Shown one piece after another: positions 1 through 8,074 of a stretch of DNA of 26,041 nucleotides. A program made the translations under genes and the position numbers. The notes beneath the pieces are model-generated. The model was not told the origin of the DNA and did no database searches. It saw nothing but the letters and a program-made list of their open reading frames with translations. Source of the DNA: Deltaproteobacteria bacterium UBA4427 (GTDB lineage: Bacteria; Myxococcota_A; UBA9160; UBA4427); NCBI GenBank assembly GCA_002390675.1, contig DGPZ01000177.1:2351-28391 (forward strand), written 5' to 3'. Each line of letters opens with the position of its first letter. Position 1 is the stretch's first letter.

Positions 1-612
1 TCGAGCCCGCTGGCCGTCGGCGGAGATCGCTCGGTTTGGACCGTACTAGAAGAGATGCACGGCTTCCCGCCCGGCGAGAGCCCGCTGCCGGAAGGCGATT
101 CGAACGCCTCGCGGGTGGCTGCGGTTCAGCGTGCCAAGACCCTAACGGCTTTCGGGACGATTGGATTACGATCTCCCGAACCCGAAAAGCAGCTTCGCGC
201 GGTTCGCGAGATGAATACGATCGTCGCAAAGTTCCCCAACTATCGACCTGCGGCGATGGTTCTCTCCGAGTTTCTTGCTCATAGAAGTGCGTACCTTCTT
301 GAAGCTGGGCGTGCACCGTTCGCGCTCGCCGATGCGGAGCGCGCGATTCGGTTGGACCCTGGGAGTGGAGCGGCACATCGCGCGTTGGCGACGGTGCGCA
401 GGTCTCTCAAACAGCTGACTGAGGCGATCGGATCCTTTGAGAAGGCTACAGCCCTAGAGCCCCGAAATTGGCGGAATCATCTCGGCCTAGCGGAGACTCT
501 GATGGAGCTTGGCCGCGTCGAGGATGCGCGGGTCGCCGTGGTCGCGGGCCTAGAGGTTCATCCGTTCAATGAGGAATTGCGCGCGCTGATGCGCGAGTCG
601 GACGAGAGCTAG
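1..612 (+). CDS. TPR-repeat protein, 5' end outside window
   Basis: The reading frame is open from the first base of the window to the TAG at 610-612, so the gene probably starts upstream; an internal ATG at 55 is available but has no clear ribosome binding site. The visible part is about 203 residues. Counted from that ATG, three helix-pair units at about residues 70-103, 104-137 and 138-171 carry the alternating small/large residue pattern and the closing DP or EP of tetratricopeptide repeats (for example AERAIRLDP and FEKATALEP). TPR proteins are protein-protein interaction scaffolds; the missing N-terminus may hold a catalytic domain such as a sulfotransferase or a peptidase, but this cannot be told from here. 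It is followed by 201 non-coding bases and then hflX on the same strand. Confidence 0.75.
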   Translation, partial: SSPLAVGGDRSVWTVLEEMHGFPPGESPLPEGDSNASRVAAVQRAKTLTAFGTIGLRSPEPEKQLRAVREMNTIVAKFPNYRPAAMVLSEFLAHRSAYLLEAGRAPFALADAERAIRLDPGSGAAHRALATVRRSLKQLTEAIGSFEKATALEPRNWRNHLGLAETLMELGRVEDARVAVVAGLEVHPFNEELRALMRESDES

Positions 613-813
613 CCGTACCTGCAATTCTAACTAAATCGTTTGAAACGCAGCGGCAACGAAGACTCCAGTGGCCAATGTGGGATGCTGTGATCGTTCCGCA
701 GTATGGAGCTGTGGCACGCTGCTTTAACCATATGTGCTCGGTCTCTTGCGATCTTTCGGGGATTCGGACCTAAGCCTTTGCATTCCCGCCGAAATGGCGC
801 AGGCTCCGGCGCC
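613..813. other. Intergenic gap before hflX
   Basis: No convincing gene lies here. The hflX frame stays open back to an ATG at 703, but the extra 37 residues do not resemble an HflX N-terminus. The last bases form a 6-bp inverted repeat, TGGCGC (795-800) and GCGCCA (809-814), whose right arm includes the A of the chosen hflX start codon. No Shine-Dalgarno sequence is evident in front of either start. Confidence 0.4.
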
Positions 814-2196
814 ATGAGCGGCACATCACATCCAAACTCAAAAGTCGCTGACCGGCCTCCCGCCGTCCTTGTCGGCGTCCAGCTTCAGGGCGTTTCAGAT
901 CTGGAACTGGAAAGTTCCCTAGACGAACTCGAGCGCTTGACTGAAACGCTTGGATTGCGCGTGATCGGGCGAGTCACCCAGAAGCGCAGGGGACTTGGTG
1001 AGGCGAATCTGCTGGGCGAGGGCAAGCTGGTTGAGCTTGCTTCGTTCACGGGTGGGCCAGGCATTGTTACCCCCTTCGTCGCCCCGGGTTCGGACACCGA
1101 TGATGACGCGCAATGGGTTGACGAAGATCCAGATGAAACCTCCGATGAGGAGGCCGAGCCGACAGCGCAAGCCGTGACGGTGATCGTGGATCATGACCTA
1201 ACGCCTACGCAGATGCGAAATCTTGAGAAGGTGACCGGGGTCGAGGTTCTGGATCGCTCGATGGTCATTCTTTCGATCTTTCAGCGCCATGCGCGCACCC
1301 GCGAAGCGAAGCTACAGGTCGAGATTGCGCGACTCGTCTATATGGCACCGCGGCTTCGCGAGGCGAATGCCGGTGCAGATCGCCAGCGCGGTGGGATCGG
1401 CGGCAAGGGGGCCGGTGAATCCGCCTTGGAACTCGGTCGGCGGGCAGCCCGTGACCGAATTGCAGAACTCCGGAAAACGTTAGTCGGCGTTCAAAAAGAA
1501 GCAGAGACCCAAAGGAGCCGCCGAAGCGCCAACGAAACTCAGGGCGTGGCACTCGTCGGTTATACGAATGCAGGTAAGTCGAGGCTGATGCGCGGGCTGA
1601 CCCAAGACACGATGTACGTCGCCGATCAGTTATTCGCGACACTCGACACAACGGTTAGAGTACTCGTTCCCGAAACGCGTCCGCGGATTTTGATCAGTGA
1701 TACCGTCGGCTTCATAAAAGACTTGCCGCATGATCTAGTGGCAAGTTTCCGGTCGACGCTCGCGGAAGCAAAAGATGCGAGCCTGCATCTTCACGTAGTC
1801 GACGCGTCGGATCCTGCCATGCGCGCACAATACGATGTGACGCGTGCGGTGCTCTCCGAGATCGGTGCCGAAGAACATCCCCGCCTACTGATCCTGAATA
1901 AGTGCGATCTGCTGGAAGAGGCGGAGATGGATGCCCTAGCTGAGGAATATCCGGATGCGGTTCTGATGTCCGCCAGCATCCCGGAAGATGTCTCTCGACT
2001 TCATGGACTCATTCGCGACTTCTTTGAACGCTTTATGGAAGAAGAAACGTTCCTGATTCCCTATGACCAGCAAGCGAAAGTTGGCTTATTACACGAACGG
2101 TGTCGCGTCCTCGAAGAGCGCTATGAAGAGGATGGAGCCCGCATTCGAGTGCTGGCGCCAGGTGGCTTGCTGGCGGGACTGCGCCGGGAAATTTAG
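814..2196 (+). CDS. hflX: GTPase HflX (ribosome-dissociating/ribosome-associated)
   Basis: HflX is a cytoplasmic TRAFAC-class GTPase that binds the 50S subunit and splits stalled 70S ribosomes under stress. From the ATG at 814 the product is 460 residues. The N-terminal HflX domain (LVGVQ, about residue 19 onward, and GRVTQKRRGLGEANLLGEGK) precedes a glycine-rich linker (GGIGGKGAGES). The G domain has G1 GYTNAGKS at 249-256, G3 DTVGF at about 296, G4 NKCD at about 362 and an SAS G5. Oddities: an acidic stretch rich in D and E (encoded at about 1093-1160) interrupts the N-domain; the linker reads ESALELGRR where ETxLExDRR is usual; and the residue after GKS is R instead of T. The ATG at 703 is a possible longer start, but its extension is unlike the family. 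Family assignment is secure; the function of the acidic insert is unknown. Confidence 0.93.
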   Translation: MSGTSHPNSKVADRPPAVLVGVQLQGVSDLELESSLDELERLTETLGLRVIGRVTQKRRGLGEANLLGEGKLVELASFTGGPGIVTPFVAPGSDTDDDAQWVDEDPDETSDEEAEPTAQAVTVIVDHDLTPTQMRNLEKVTGVEVLDRSMVILSIFQRHARTREAKLQVEIARLVYMAPRLREANAGADRQRGGIGGKGAGESALELGRRAARDRIAELRKTLVGVQKEAETQRSRRSANETQGVALVGYTNAGKSRLMRGLTQDTMYVADQLFATLDTTVRVLVPETRPRILISDTVGFIKDLPHDLVASFRSTLAEAKDASLHLHVVDASDPAMRAQYDVTRAVLSEIGAEEHPRLLILNKCDLLEEAEMDALAEEYPDAVLMSASIPEDVSRLHGLIRDFFERFMEEETFLIPYDQQAKVGLLHERCRVLEERYEEDGARIRVLAPGGLLAGLRREI

Positions 2197-2413
2197 ACAT
2201 GGTCTATTTCCACATGGCACGCGCCATGATGCCATCTCCCTCGAGCGGGACCGCGTTGGCAACGAGAACACGTAAAATGATCTCGAGTTGCTGCTCAAAG
2301 CTCGTGCTCGGAAGCGGTCTGAGATTGACGATCGGAATTTCCGGTAGCCTCAGACGAGTTCCGAGAGACGCACAGCCTGCGAAGCGGCGAGCATCGCGAC
2401 GCGCCTAGGAATC
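2197..2413. other. Intergenic gap between convergent hflX and APH-like gene
   Basis: No gene with a normal start is seen. On the minus strand, in the same frame as the upstream APH-like gene and just past its TGA (2416-2414) and a second stop at 2407-2405, 66 sense codons run to a TAG at 2206-2204. They translate to a plausible peptide (for example LRLPEIPIVNLRP) but have no ATG, GTG or TTG until the last seven codons. A small hairpin, CATGGC (2213-2218) with GCCATG (2223-2228), has no U-tract and is not a convincing terminator. Confidence 0.3.
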
Positions 2414-3781
2414 TCACGAATATTTCTGTACGCGAACGCCTTTCATCTCTTTCAGAATAGGCTCGAGAATTAGGATCTGTCGTTGGTGGCGTCGATAGAG
2501 ATACTGGAGGATCTCCGCTTCTAGCTCGACCGGTGCTTCCTTAACGAATACTTCGAGAGCAGCATCTGCTTCGTGCCAACTATTAGGTCGGTGGCCTAGG
2601 AGCACTGCCGCTTCGTCGAGGTCATCCGATTCCAGTGCCGGTCCGTAGCACTCTGAGCGTTGCAGGTACTCGGTGGCCCGGGCTGCGGTCGCGATCTGAT
2701 AGTCCGCGTATTCGTCGGCACCCTTAACCATGTCGAGCAGTTCGGCCAGCGCTTTGAACGCGGGGGCCTGCCGCAGGGGTGCAGGTTCCGGCATGGGCGG
2801 ATCCGTGAGCTCGACGCCGGAGGCATGCGCCATGACTTCGATCGGCATCCGTGCGTAGACGTGATACCAGCCTATGAACTGTACGGGCTCGTCCGGGTTC
2901 GGGTTGTAGAGATTGGGAGCTGTCGACATAGGGGTGCAGATACCGAAGCGCACCGCGTGCCAATTCACGACATCCGGATTGATCTGGCGACCCGAGAGTT
3001 CCTGGTAACGGCGAATCGCAGAGGGAAGAGGGCCGAGGGGTTCAGATAAATCGCGGACGAAGAGTGCGCCCAGGTCATTCGCAGGATCGCCGAGGTGTGA
3101 AAGCTCGAGGTCGAGCACGGCTGTTAGGTGACCCTGGTCGAAGATGAATTGCCCAGCATCTCCCTGGACATAGGCAACCTCGTTTCGAATCGGTTGATTG
3201 CGCTTTAGCCATTCGATCGTGAAGGCGATCGTTGGGTCCGGCCCCGTCTTTGTCGTTTCGTATTGCGATTGCCAGCGCGGGAAGTCGCCCCATGCAAGTG
3301 CGTCCGTCTGCGTTGGCCGTTTGAATCCGACGGCTTCGAAGACCGCGGGATCGATGGAGTGCATCTTTACTAAGTTCTGTAAGAACTCCTCCATGACAGA
3401 GTCTTGCTCCGCTTGATTTTCGGCGGTTCCGAGATTCGGCCGTCCCGGGACTCGTTCCATCACGATGCCCGCCGGGTCTTCGCAGTAGGCGTAAACGTGG
3501 GGAACGAGGACGCCTTGTTCCCCGAGGACTTGGAAAGCACGGCACTCATGTTCGATCGGGTAAAGGCCAACCTGCGGGCGTTCGCCGCGGAAGTGAATGG
3601 GCACGATTTCGCCGTCCCGTTCTAGGTCGAGATCGAAAGCGGGACGCCACCTAGGATGCCGATGATGGCGGACGATGCGACCGCCGACGGTCTTTTCGAT
3701 GAACTCGAATGCCCGTCGCCATTCCGGGTCCAGCCCGTCCCAAGATTCTTGCCAACCATCGGTACCCGTTTGATCACTCAT
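2414..3781 (-). CDS. APH-family (aminoglycoside phosphotransferase-fold) kinase-like protein
   Basis: This is a 455-residue APH-fold protein of the broad phosphotransferase group related to the ACAD10/11 kinase domain, usually of unknown small-molecule substrate. The catalytic-loop region reads YVQGDAGQFIF (Q206-G207-D208), and the metal-binding LDLELSHLGDPANDLG follows with D224. The usual HGDxxxxN therefore has Gln for His and no Asn at the expected place, and the N-lobe position usually carrying the ATP-contacting Lys or Arg reads IHFRGER (R65). About 200 residues follow the kinase fold, longer than a minimal APH domain. AGGAGA lies 8 bases before the ATG, supporting this start. The gene lies 111 bases downstream of the amidohydrolase-3 gene on the same strand and may be co-transcribed with it. 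It could be a weak kinase, a pseudokinase or a substrate-binding variant; fold confidence is high, activity uncertain. Confidence 0.82.
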   Translation of the reverse strand: MSDQTGTDGWQESWDGLDPEWRRAFEFIEKTVGGRIVRHHRHPRWRPAFDLDLERDGEIVPIHFRGERPQVGLYPIEHECRAFQVLGEQGVLVPHVYAYCEDPAGIVMERVPGRPNLGTAENQAEQDSVMEEFLQNLVKMHSIDPAVFEAVGFKRPTQTDALAWGDFPRWQSQYETTKTGPDPTIAFTIEWLKRNQPIRNEVAYVQGDAGQFIFDQGHLTAVLDLELSHLGDPANDLGALFVRDLSEPLGPLPSAIRRYQELSGRQINPDVVNWHAVRFGICTPMSTAPNLYNPNPDEPVQFIGWYHVYARMPIEVMAHASGVELTDPPMPEPAPLRQAPAFKALAELLDMVKGADEYADYQIATAARATEYLQRSECYGPALESDDLDEAAVLLGHRPNSWHEADAALEVFVKEAPVELEAEILQYLYRRHQRQILILEPILKEMKGVRVQKYS

Positions 3782-3892
3782 CTAGAGATTCTCCTAAAGG
3801 CTGATCCTTCAACATGTCATCATAGGATGCGGCCGCACCTGGTAGTTTTGCCTCGTGCGAACGGGCAACCTTTTGTCCTGCGGTCGATCCGC

Positions 3893-5632
3893 CTAGCGCG
3901 ATCCGCGGATTAATCGGCCGGGCCGGGCTCCTGTCGCCTCGTCGTCTCGGATCGTGACTTCGCCTGCGACGAGAATGCGGTGGTAGCCTCGGGCTTTCTG
4001 CATGATGCGGCGGCCTCCTGCGGGCAAGTCGAAAATCATCTCGGGGAGTTCGATCTTCAGCTGCTCGTGATCAATGACGTTTATATCGGCGCGGAGCCCC
4101 GCTTCGAGCCGCCCCCGGTCGCCTAGTCCGTAAAGGTTCGCAGGGTCGCTCGTCATCATACGGACGGCTTCCTCGAGGGCGATCTTCGGTCCACGTTTTC
4201 GGTCGCGGACCCAATGCGTGAGCATGAGTGTCGGCCCGCCCGCGTCGCACGCCACACCACAATGTGCGCCGCCATCCCCGAGGCCCCAAACGGAGGAGCT
4301 GTCGGTCAGCATCTCGTGGACATCGTCGAGGCTGAAGCGGAAATAGTTAGTGAAGGGGAAGAGCAAGAAGGCGCGCCCGTCCGCTTCGAGAAGGAGATCG
4401 TAAACGAGCTCTTCTGGATCACGACCTTCGCGTGCGGCGCGCTGCTCAATCGTATCCTCCGCCGCGGGTTCCATATCGAACTCCTCGCCGAGGGGCAGAA
4501 GGTTCGCATAGCCCTGATGAACCATGGCAGAGAGGGGGTGGTCGTAGGGCTCGATCGGGTCGGCCAGAATACGTCGCTTCATCTCGGGATCACGCAGTCG
4601 CGCGACTCGTTCTGCGAGAGGCAGGTCCGCAATCTCGCGGTAGCTCGCGCGGGTGGAGAAGGTGTGTTGATCGGTCTGGAGACCCATAAGAATCCCGGTC
4701 GCGCGATTCGCGACCTGCGGAAAGATGGGGACGCCTTCCGCGCGAAGTGCCCGGGCGCGTTCGAGCATGATCTTGAATCGGTCGAGCTCCGAGTGGGTCT
4801 GCACGAGAGAGAACGTGACAGGACGCCCGGTTTCTTTGGCGATGCGACCCATCCAATCGATCTCGGCATGAGATGTTTCGCTGACCTCGCCGTCCATGCC
4901 TCGGGGTACGACTTCGAAGACGCCCTGATCGAGGTCGCCTAATACGCGGGCCATTGTTTCGAGTTCGTGCTCTCCTGCGAAGGTGCCGGGAACTTCTTCG
5001 CCGGCACTGGTGCGATGGGCCAAAATTCGAGATGTCGAAACGCCGAGGGCGCCGGCCTCGATCCCTTCACGAACGATTGCCGCGATCTGTGTGAGGTCTT
5101 CGTCAGTTGGTTCGGCGTCCATGGAGCGCTCCCCCATCACGTAGGCGCGGACGGCTGCGTGGGGAACCTGCGTTCCCACATCCAACATGAAGCGACGCTC
5201 GTCGAGGGCATCTAGATATTCGGGAAAGCTCTCCCATCGAAAGTCGATGCCTTCGGCAAGAGCCGTCCCCGGGATGTCCTCTACACCTTCCATCTGCTCG
5301 ATTAAAGTTTGCTCCTGACCGGGCACGATCGGAGCGAAACCGACGCCGCAGTTGCCCATCACGATCGTCGTCACGCCGTGCCAGCAGGAGGGTGCGAGTT
5401 CCTCATCCCAGGTGGCTTGGCCGTCGTAGTGAGTGTGCACATCGACGAAGCCAGGGGTGACGAGCTTCCCGCTCGCTTCGATCGTCTCTCGTGCGGAAGC
5501 GCCCTCGATTGCGCCTTTAGAGACTTCAATGATTCGGCCGTCGTGGACTAAGACATCGCCAACGAAGGGCGCGCCACCCGTTCCATCAACGATTGTGCCG
5601 CCGCGAATTAGAAGGTCGTGTTCTGCACCCAT
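3893..5632 (-). CDS. Amidohydrolase family 3 / N-acyl-D-amino-acid deacylase-like enzyme (copy 1)
   Basis: A 579-residue zinc amidohydrolase of the D-aminoacylase group, which hydrolyses N-acyl or related amide bonds. The N-terminal beta-sandwich strand (DLLIRGGTIVDGTGG) is followed by the metal motif DVHTHYD (H66, H68), the family-specific Cys in GNCG (C95) and the late Asp in GLGDGGAH (D453). The THxRxE and SHxK histidine motifs of classical D-aminoacylase are not evident; the nearest is QTH at 279-280, so the metal site or substrate probably differs. At about 580 residues it is longer than the roughly 480-residue classical enzyme. AAGGAG sits five bases before the ATG. A paralogue lies at 20035-21768. 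The gene is divergent from the SDR at 5967 and upstream of the APH-like gene. Substrate unknown. Confidence 0.88.
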   Translation of the reverse strand: MGAEHDLLIRGGTIVDGTGGAPFVGDVLVHDGRIIEVSKGAIEGASARETIEASGKLVTPGFVDVHTHYDGQATWDEELAPSCWHGVTTIVMGNCGVGFAPIVPGQEQTLIEQMEGVEDIPGTALAEGIDFRWESFPEYLDALDERRFMLDVGTQVPHAAVRAYVMGERSMDAEPTDEDLTQIAAIVREGIEAGALGVSTSRILAHRTSAGEEVPGTFAGEHELETMARVLGDLDQGVFEVVPRGMDGEVSETSHAEIDWMGRIAKETGRPVTFSLVQTHSELDRFKIMLERARALRAEGVPIFPQVANRATGILMGLQTDQHTFSTRASYREIADLPLAERVARLRDPEMKRRILADPIEPYDHPLSAMVHQGYANLLPLGEEFDMEPAAEDTIEQRAAREGRDPEELVYDLLLEADGRAFLLFPFTNYFRFSLDDVHEMLTDSSSVWGLGDGGAHCGVACDAGGPTLMLTHWVRDRKRGPKIALEEAVRMMTSDPANLYGLGDRGRLEAGLRADINVIDHEQLKIELPEMIFDLPAGGRRIMQKARGYHRILVAGEVTIRDDEATGARPGRLIRGSR

Positions 5633-5966
5633 GGGATCTCCTTATGCTCTGTCGCAATCCGTCCTGCGTGCTCGGAGATACAACCGCATCCCAGTAGCCT
5701 AACCTTTCTCCGCGCAAGGAGACATGCTCCACGGTCGAGCTTATCCACTTCCTTCCGCCGATGGAAAACTTTCTCGTGGCATGTCTAAAGGGCGCTGGAA
5801 GGGTCTTCCACGGCCTGATCGGCGAAGGGCCGCAAAAGTCCCAGTGACGGGGTGTTTCTCGTTGCTATCGTCGCCTCCCGCTTCTGGTGATGCTTCGCTG
5901 AATCTTTCGCGACGCGCCCGAGCGTGCAGTTATCCGGCCTTCTACGGCCCCACTCGGAGTTTCCCC
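5633..5966. promoter_or_regulatory. Divergent intergenic region with hyphenated palindrome
   Basis: This 334-base gap separates the divergent amidohydrolase-3 and SDR genes and should hold both promoters. The clearest structure is a perfect hyphenated palindrome, TGGAAG-GGT-CTTCCA, at 5796-5810, a plausible operator. I do not see convincing -35/-10 boxes. The SDR frame remains open back to an ATG at 5724, but that extension does not resemble an SDR N-terminus and is read here as untranslated. Confidence 0.4.
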
Positions 5967-6779
5967 ATGTCTCATCCGTTCGACTACTCAAACAAGCGCG
6001 TCGTCATCACCGGTGCCTACTCCGGCGTCGGCGCGGCCCTGCTCGACATCCTTACTGAACTAGGAGGGCCCGAGGTGATCGCCCTCGACATCAAGAAGCC
6101 GGAAGGCCCGATCACCCAGTTCATCGAAACGAATATGGGGAAGGCTTCTTCCGTCGCTGCCGCCATTGATGCAATCGAAGGGCCGATCGACGTGCTCTTC
6201 AATAATGCGGGCATCGCGGCGACTCACCCCGTCGAAGACGTGATGGCGGTTAACTGGCTCGGACTTCGCCAACTCTCCGAAGGTCTACTGCCCAAGATTA
6301 AGAAGGGCGGCGCGATCGCAAATACCGCGTCGATCGCTGGTGGCCAATGGCCCGGTCATCTTCAGGAAGTTCTCGAGTGTATTGCAATCGAGAGCCCGGA
6401 AGAACTCTACGGCTGGTGTAGCGATCACGCAGAACTCGTGGGCGACGGCTACGCGTTCTCGAAGGAATGCGTGCAGGTCTATACGATGAAGAGCGCAAAA
6501 GACTCGCTCGCCGCGAGCGTGCGTACGAATAGCGTCTGTCCGGCGCCGATCGATACGCCGCTCTTGCCCGACTTCAACAAGACGATGTCAGAGAAGACGA
6601 TGACCTGGACCATCGACCAGATTGGTGGAACGATCGCGACGCCCCGCGATATCGCTCTGACTCTTTCGTTCCTTGGAAGTGACGCGTCGGCTTATGTGAA
6701 CGGAGTCAACTTGAACGTCGACATGGGCTTTAATGCGTTCATGACGACGGGGCAGATCGACTTTTCAGGCCTGGCCTAA
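5967..6779 (+). CDS. Short-chain dehydrogenase/reductase, 3-alpha-hydroxysteroid dehydrogenase type
   Basis: A 270-residue NAD(P)-dependent SDR. The Rossmann motif TGAYSGVG (15-22), NNAG (79-82), the catalytic Ser in TASIAG (S122) and YAFSK (Y162, K166) are present. The Ser-to-Tyr distance is 40 residues instead of the usual 13 or so; the intervening insert is characteristic of the 3-alpha-hydroxysteroid dehydrogenase/carbonyl reductase subgroup (Comamonas HsdA type). The C-terminal part shows the usual dimer-side motif DMGFNAF. CGGAGT lies 6 bases before the ATG at 5967, supporting this start over the in-frame ATG at 5724. It is followed by a strong inverted repeat and, 91 bases on, a medium-chain dehydrogenase in the same orientation. 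The substrate is probably a cyclic or hydrophobic alcohol, by inference from the subgroup. Confidence 0.88.
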   Translation: MSHPFDYSNKRVVITGAYSGVGAALLDILTELGGPEVIALDIKKPEGPITQFIETNMGKASSVAAAIDAIEGPIDVLFNNAGIAATHPVEDVMAVNWLGLRQLSEGLLPKIKKGGAIANTASIAGGQWPGHLQEVLECIAIESPEELYGWCSDHAELVGDGYAFSKECVQVYTMKSAKDSLAASVRTNSVCPAPIDTPLLPDFNKTMSEKTMTWTIDQIGGTIATPRDIALTLSFLGSDASAYVNGVNLNVDMGFNAFMTTGQIDFSGLA

Positions 6780-6786
6780 GGATCAG

Positions 6787-6827
6787 CGTCTCGGTCCCGC
6801 CTTGGGTGAACCTGCGGGACCGAGGCG
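6787..6827 (+). terminator. Strong 14-bp hairpin after SDR gene
   Basis: The arms CGTCTCGGTCCCGC (6787-6800) and GCGGGACCGAGGCG (6814-6827) pair over 14 bases with one G-U pair around a 13-base loop, starting seven bases after the SDR stop. There is no U-tract, so it may be a non-canonical terminator, an RNA 3'-end stabiliser or an attenuation point between the SDR and the next dehydrogenase. Confidence 0.5.
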
Positions 6828-6870
6828 TGGCTCCATTCACCGCTGCTGCTGAACACGTGCGAGGACTTCT

Positions 6871-7953
6871 ATGCGTGCTGCGCTTATTACGGGTCAGCGG
6901 TCGATCGAACTCCGTGAATTCCCAGAGCCACAGCCAGTCGAGGGCGCGGCAGTTGTTCGCGTAGACAGGTGCGGTATCTGTGGAACGGATGTGTCCGCCT
7001 ATAGGCATGGCAATCTCTATGCGCCCTTCCTCTGCGGGCATGAATGGGCGGGGACAGTTCTCGCGATTGGCCCGAACGGGTCGAATACTTCCGTGGGCCC
7101 CCAAGGTCCTCTCGCAGGAGGGGCCTCATCAAGTCGGCTGCGAGAAGGCGATCGCGTTGTCATGGCTGTCCCTGTTGCCTGTGGGCAATGCGCTGAGTGC
7201 CGCGCGGGACACGGACACAGATGCGCCGCCATCATGGCCCTCGCCTACGGCATCCATCCTTTGACACCACCTCACGGTGGTTACGCCCCGCGAATCGCTG
7301 TTCCCGCGGATTCCCTCGTTGTAGTGCCCGATGCTTTGTCGATCGACGATGCTGCGATGGTTGAGCCCGCGACAGTCGCACTACATGCTGTTAGGCGGCG
7401 TTCCCCGAAGCTCGGAGACCGCGTGCTGGTTCTCGGAGCGGGACCAATCGGACTCTTCGCATTGCAGCTTGCACGGATTGCTGGCGCGGGGGAAGTCTTC
7501 GTTCTCGAGCCGAGTGCGGCACGTCGGGCGCTTGCTGCGTCCCTCGGTGCGACGAAGGTGCTTGCTCCGGGAGCCGCAGCGGATAGCTGGATTAGGGAGC
7601 GTACGGGCGGTCTTGGAGTGGATCTCGTATACGAATGCTCGGGCAGCCAGGATGCTTTGGATACGGGATTTGAATTAGTTCGGCCCGGCGGTGCATTTAT
7701 GTTGATCGGCGTATCGGAAGAGGGCGTGCGGCTTGACCCGATCGCCTGCATCACGAAAGAGGTCCTGCTCGACAATTCGACGGCCCATCATCATCACGAG
7801 TTCGCAATCACGATGGATCTGATGCTCGATGGTCGACTGCGAGCTGCGCCCCTTCATAGTCGCACGCTCAGTCTGGAAGACATTACAGATGGCTTTGAGG
7901 CTCTCGTCGCTGGGGACGAGGCCAAGATCCTTGTTGCGCCCAAAGATGGCTGA
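6871..7953 (+). CDS. Zinc-dependent medium-chain alcohol dehydrogenase (threonine/sorbitol dehydrogenase-like)
   Basis: A 360-residue MDR-family dehydrogenase that oxidises an alcohol with NAD(P)+. The catalytic zinc ligands are C37 (CGICGTD), H57-E58 (GHE) and a later Glu in VEPATVALHA. The structural zinc lobe is C104-x2-C107-x2-C110-x7-C118. The Rossmann motif LGAGPIGLFA follows. An unusually long Gly/Ser/Pro-rich loop lies between GPNG (67-70) and LREGD (90-94), and four consecutive histidines lie at 306-309. GAGGAC is close upstream of the ATG. It sits between the 3-alpha-HSD-type SDR and a cupin gene, suggesting a short dehydrogenase/cupin transcription unit. The polyol, threonine or other substrate cannot be assigned. 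Confidence 0.88.
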   Translation: MRAALITGQRSIELREFPEPQPVEGAAVVRVDRCGICGTDVSAYRHGNLYAPFLCGHEWAGTVLAIGPNGSNTSVGPQGPLAGGASSSRLREGDRVVMAVPVACGQCAECRAGHGHRCAAIMALAYGIHPLTPPHGGYAPRIAVPADSLVVVPDALSIDDAAMVEPATVALHAVRRRSPKLGDRVLVLGAGPIGLFALQLARIAGAGEVFVLEPSAARRALAASLGATKVLAPGAAADSWIRERTGGLGVDLVYECSGSQDALDTGFELVRPGGAFMLIGVSEEGVRLDPIACITKEVLLDNSTAHHHHEFAITMDLMLDGRLRAAPLHSRTLSLEDITDGFEALVAGDEAKILVAPKDG

Positions 7954-8074
7954 CAAAGGCGCAGTTCGAGCACCGGGCTAAAAGGTGTAGTCTTACGACT
8001 AGCGTGTGGCTTAGAATATCCACGTACGCTTGCGCACGATCCTGCGTGCGCGCGCAACCAAGATTGGAGTCACC

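Noticed and set aside
703..813. Longer hflX start at 703
   Set aside because: The added 37 residues do not resemble HflX N-termini and there is no ribosome binding site.
2199..2408. 69-codon plus-strand frame after hflX
   Set aside because: Composition does not look coding and no domain is visible; starts two bases after the hflX stop but has no binding site.
4214..4942. 242-codon open frame on the plus strand
   Set aside because: It lies entirely antisense to the clear amidohydrolase-3 gene and shows no recognisable domain; long shadow frames are common in GC-rich DNA.
7281..7775. 164-codon minus-strand frame
   Set aside because: Antisense to the zinc dehydrogenase, Ser/Arg/Thr/Pro-rich composition typical of a shadow frame.
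7786..7797. Four consecutive histidine codons in the dehydrogenase as a tag-like or metal site
   Set aside because: Too short to interpret; no partner motif and likely chance variation in a surface loop.
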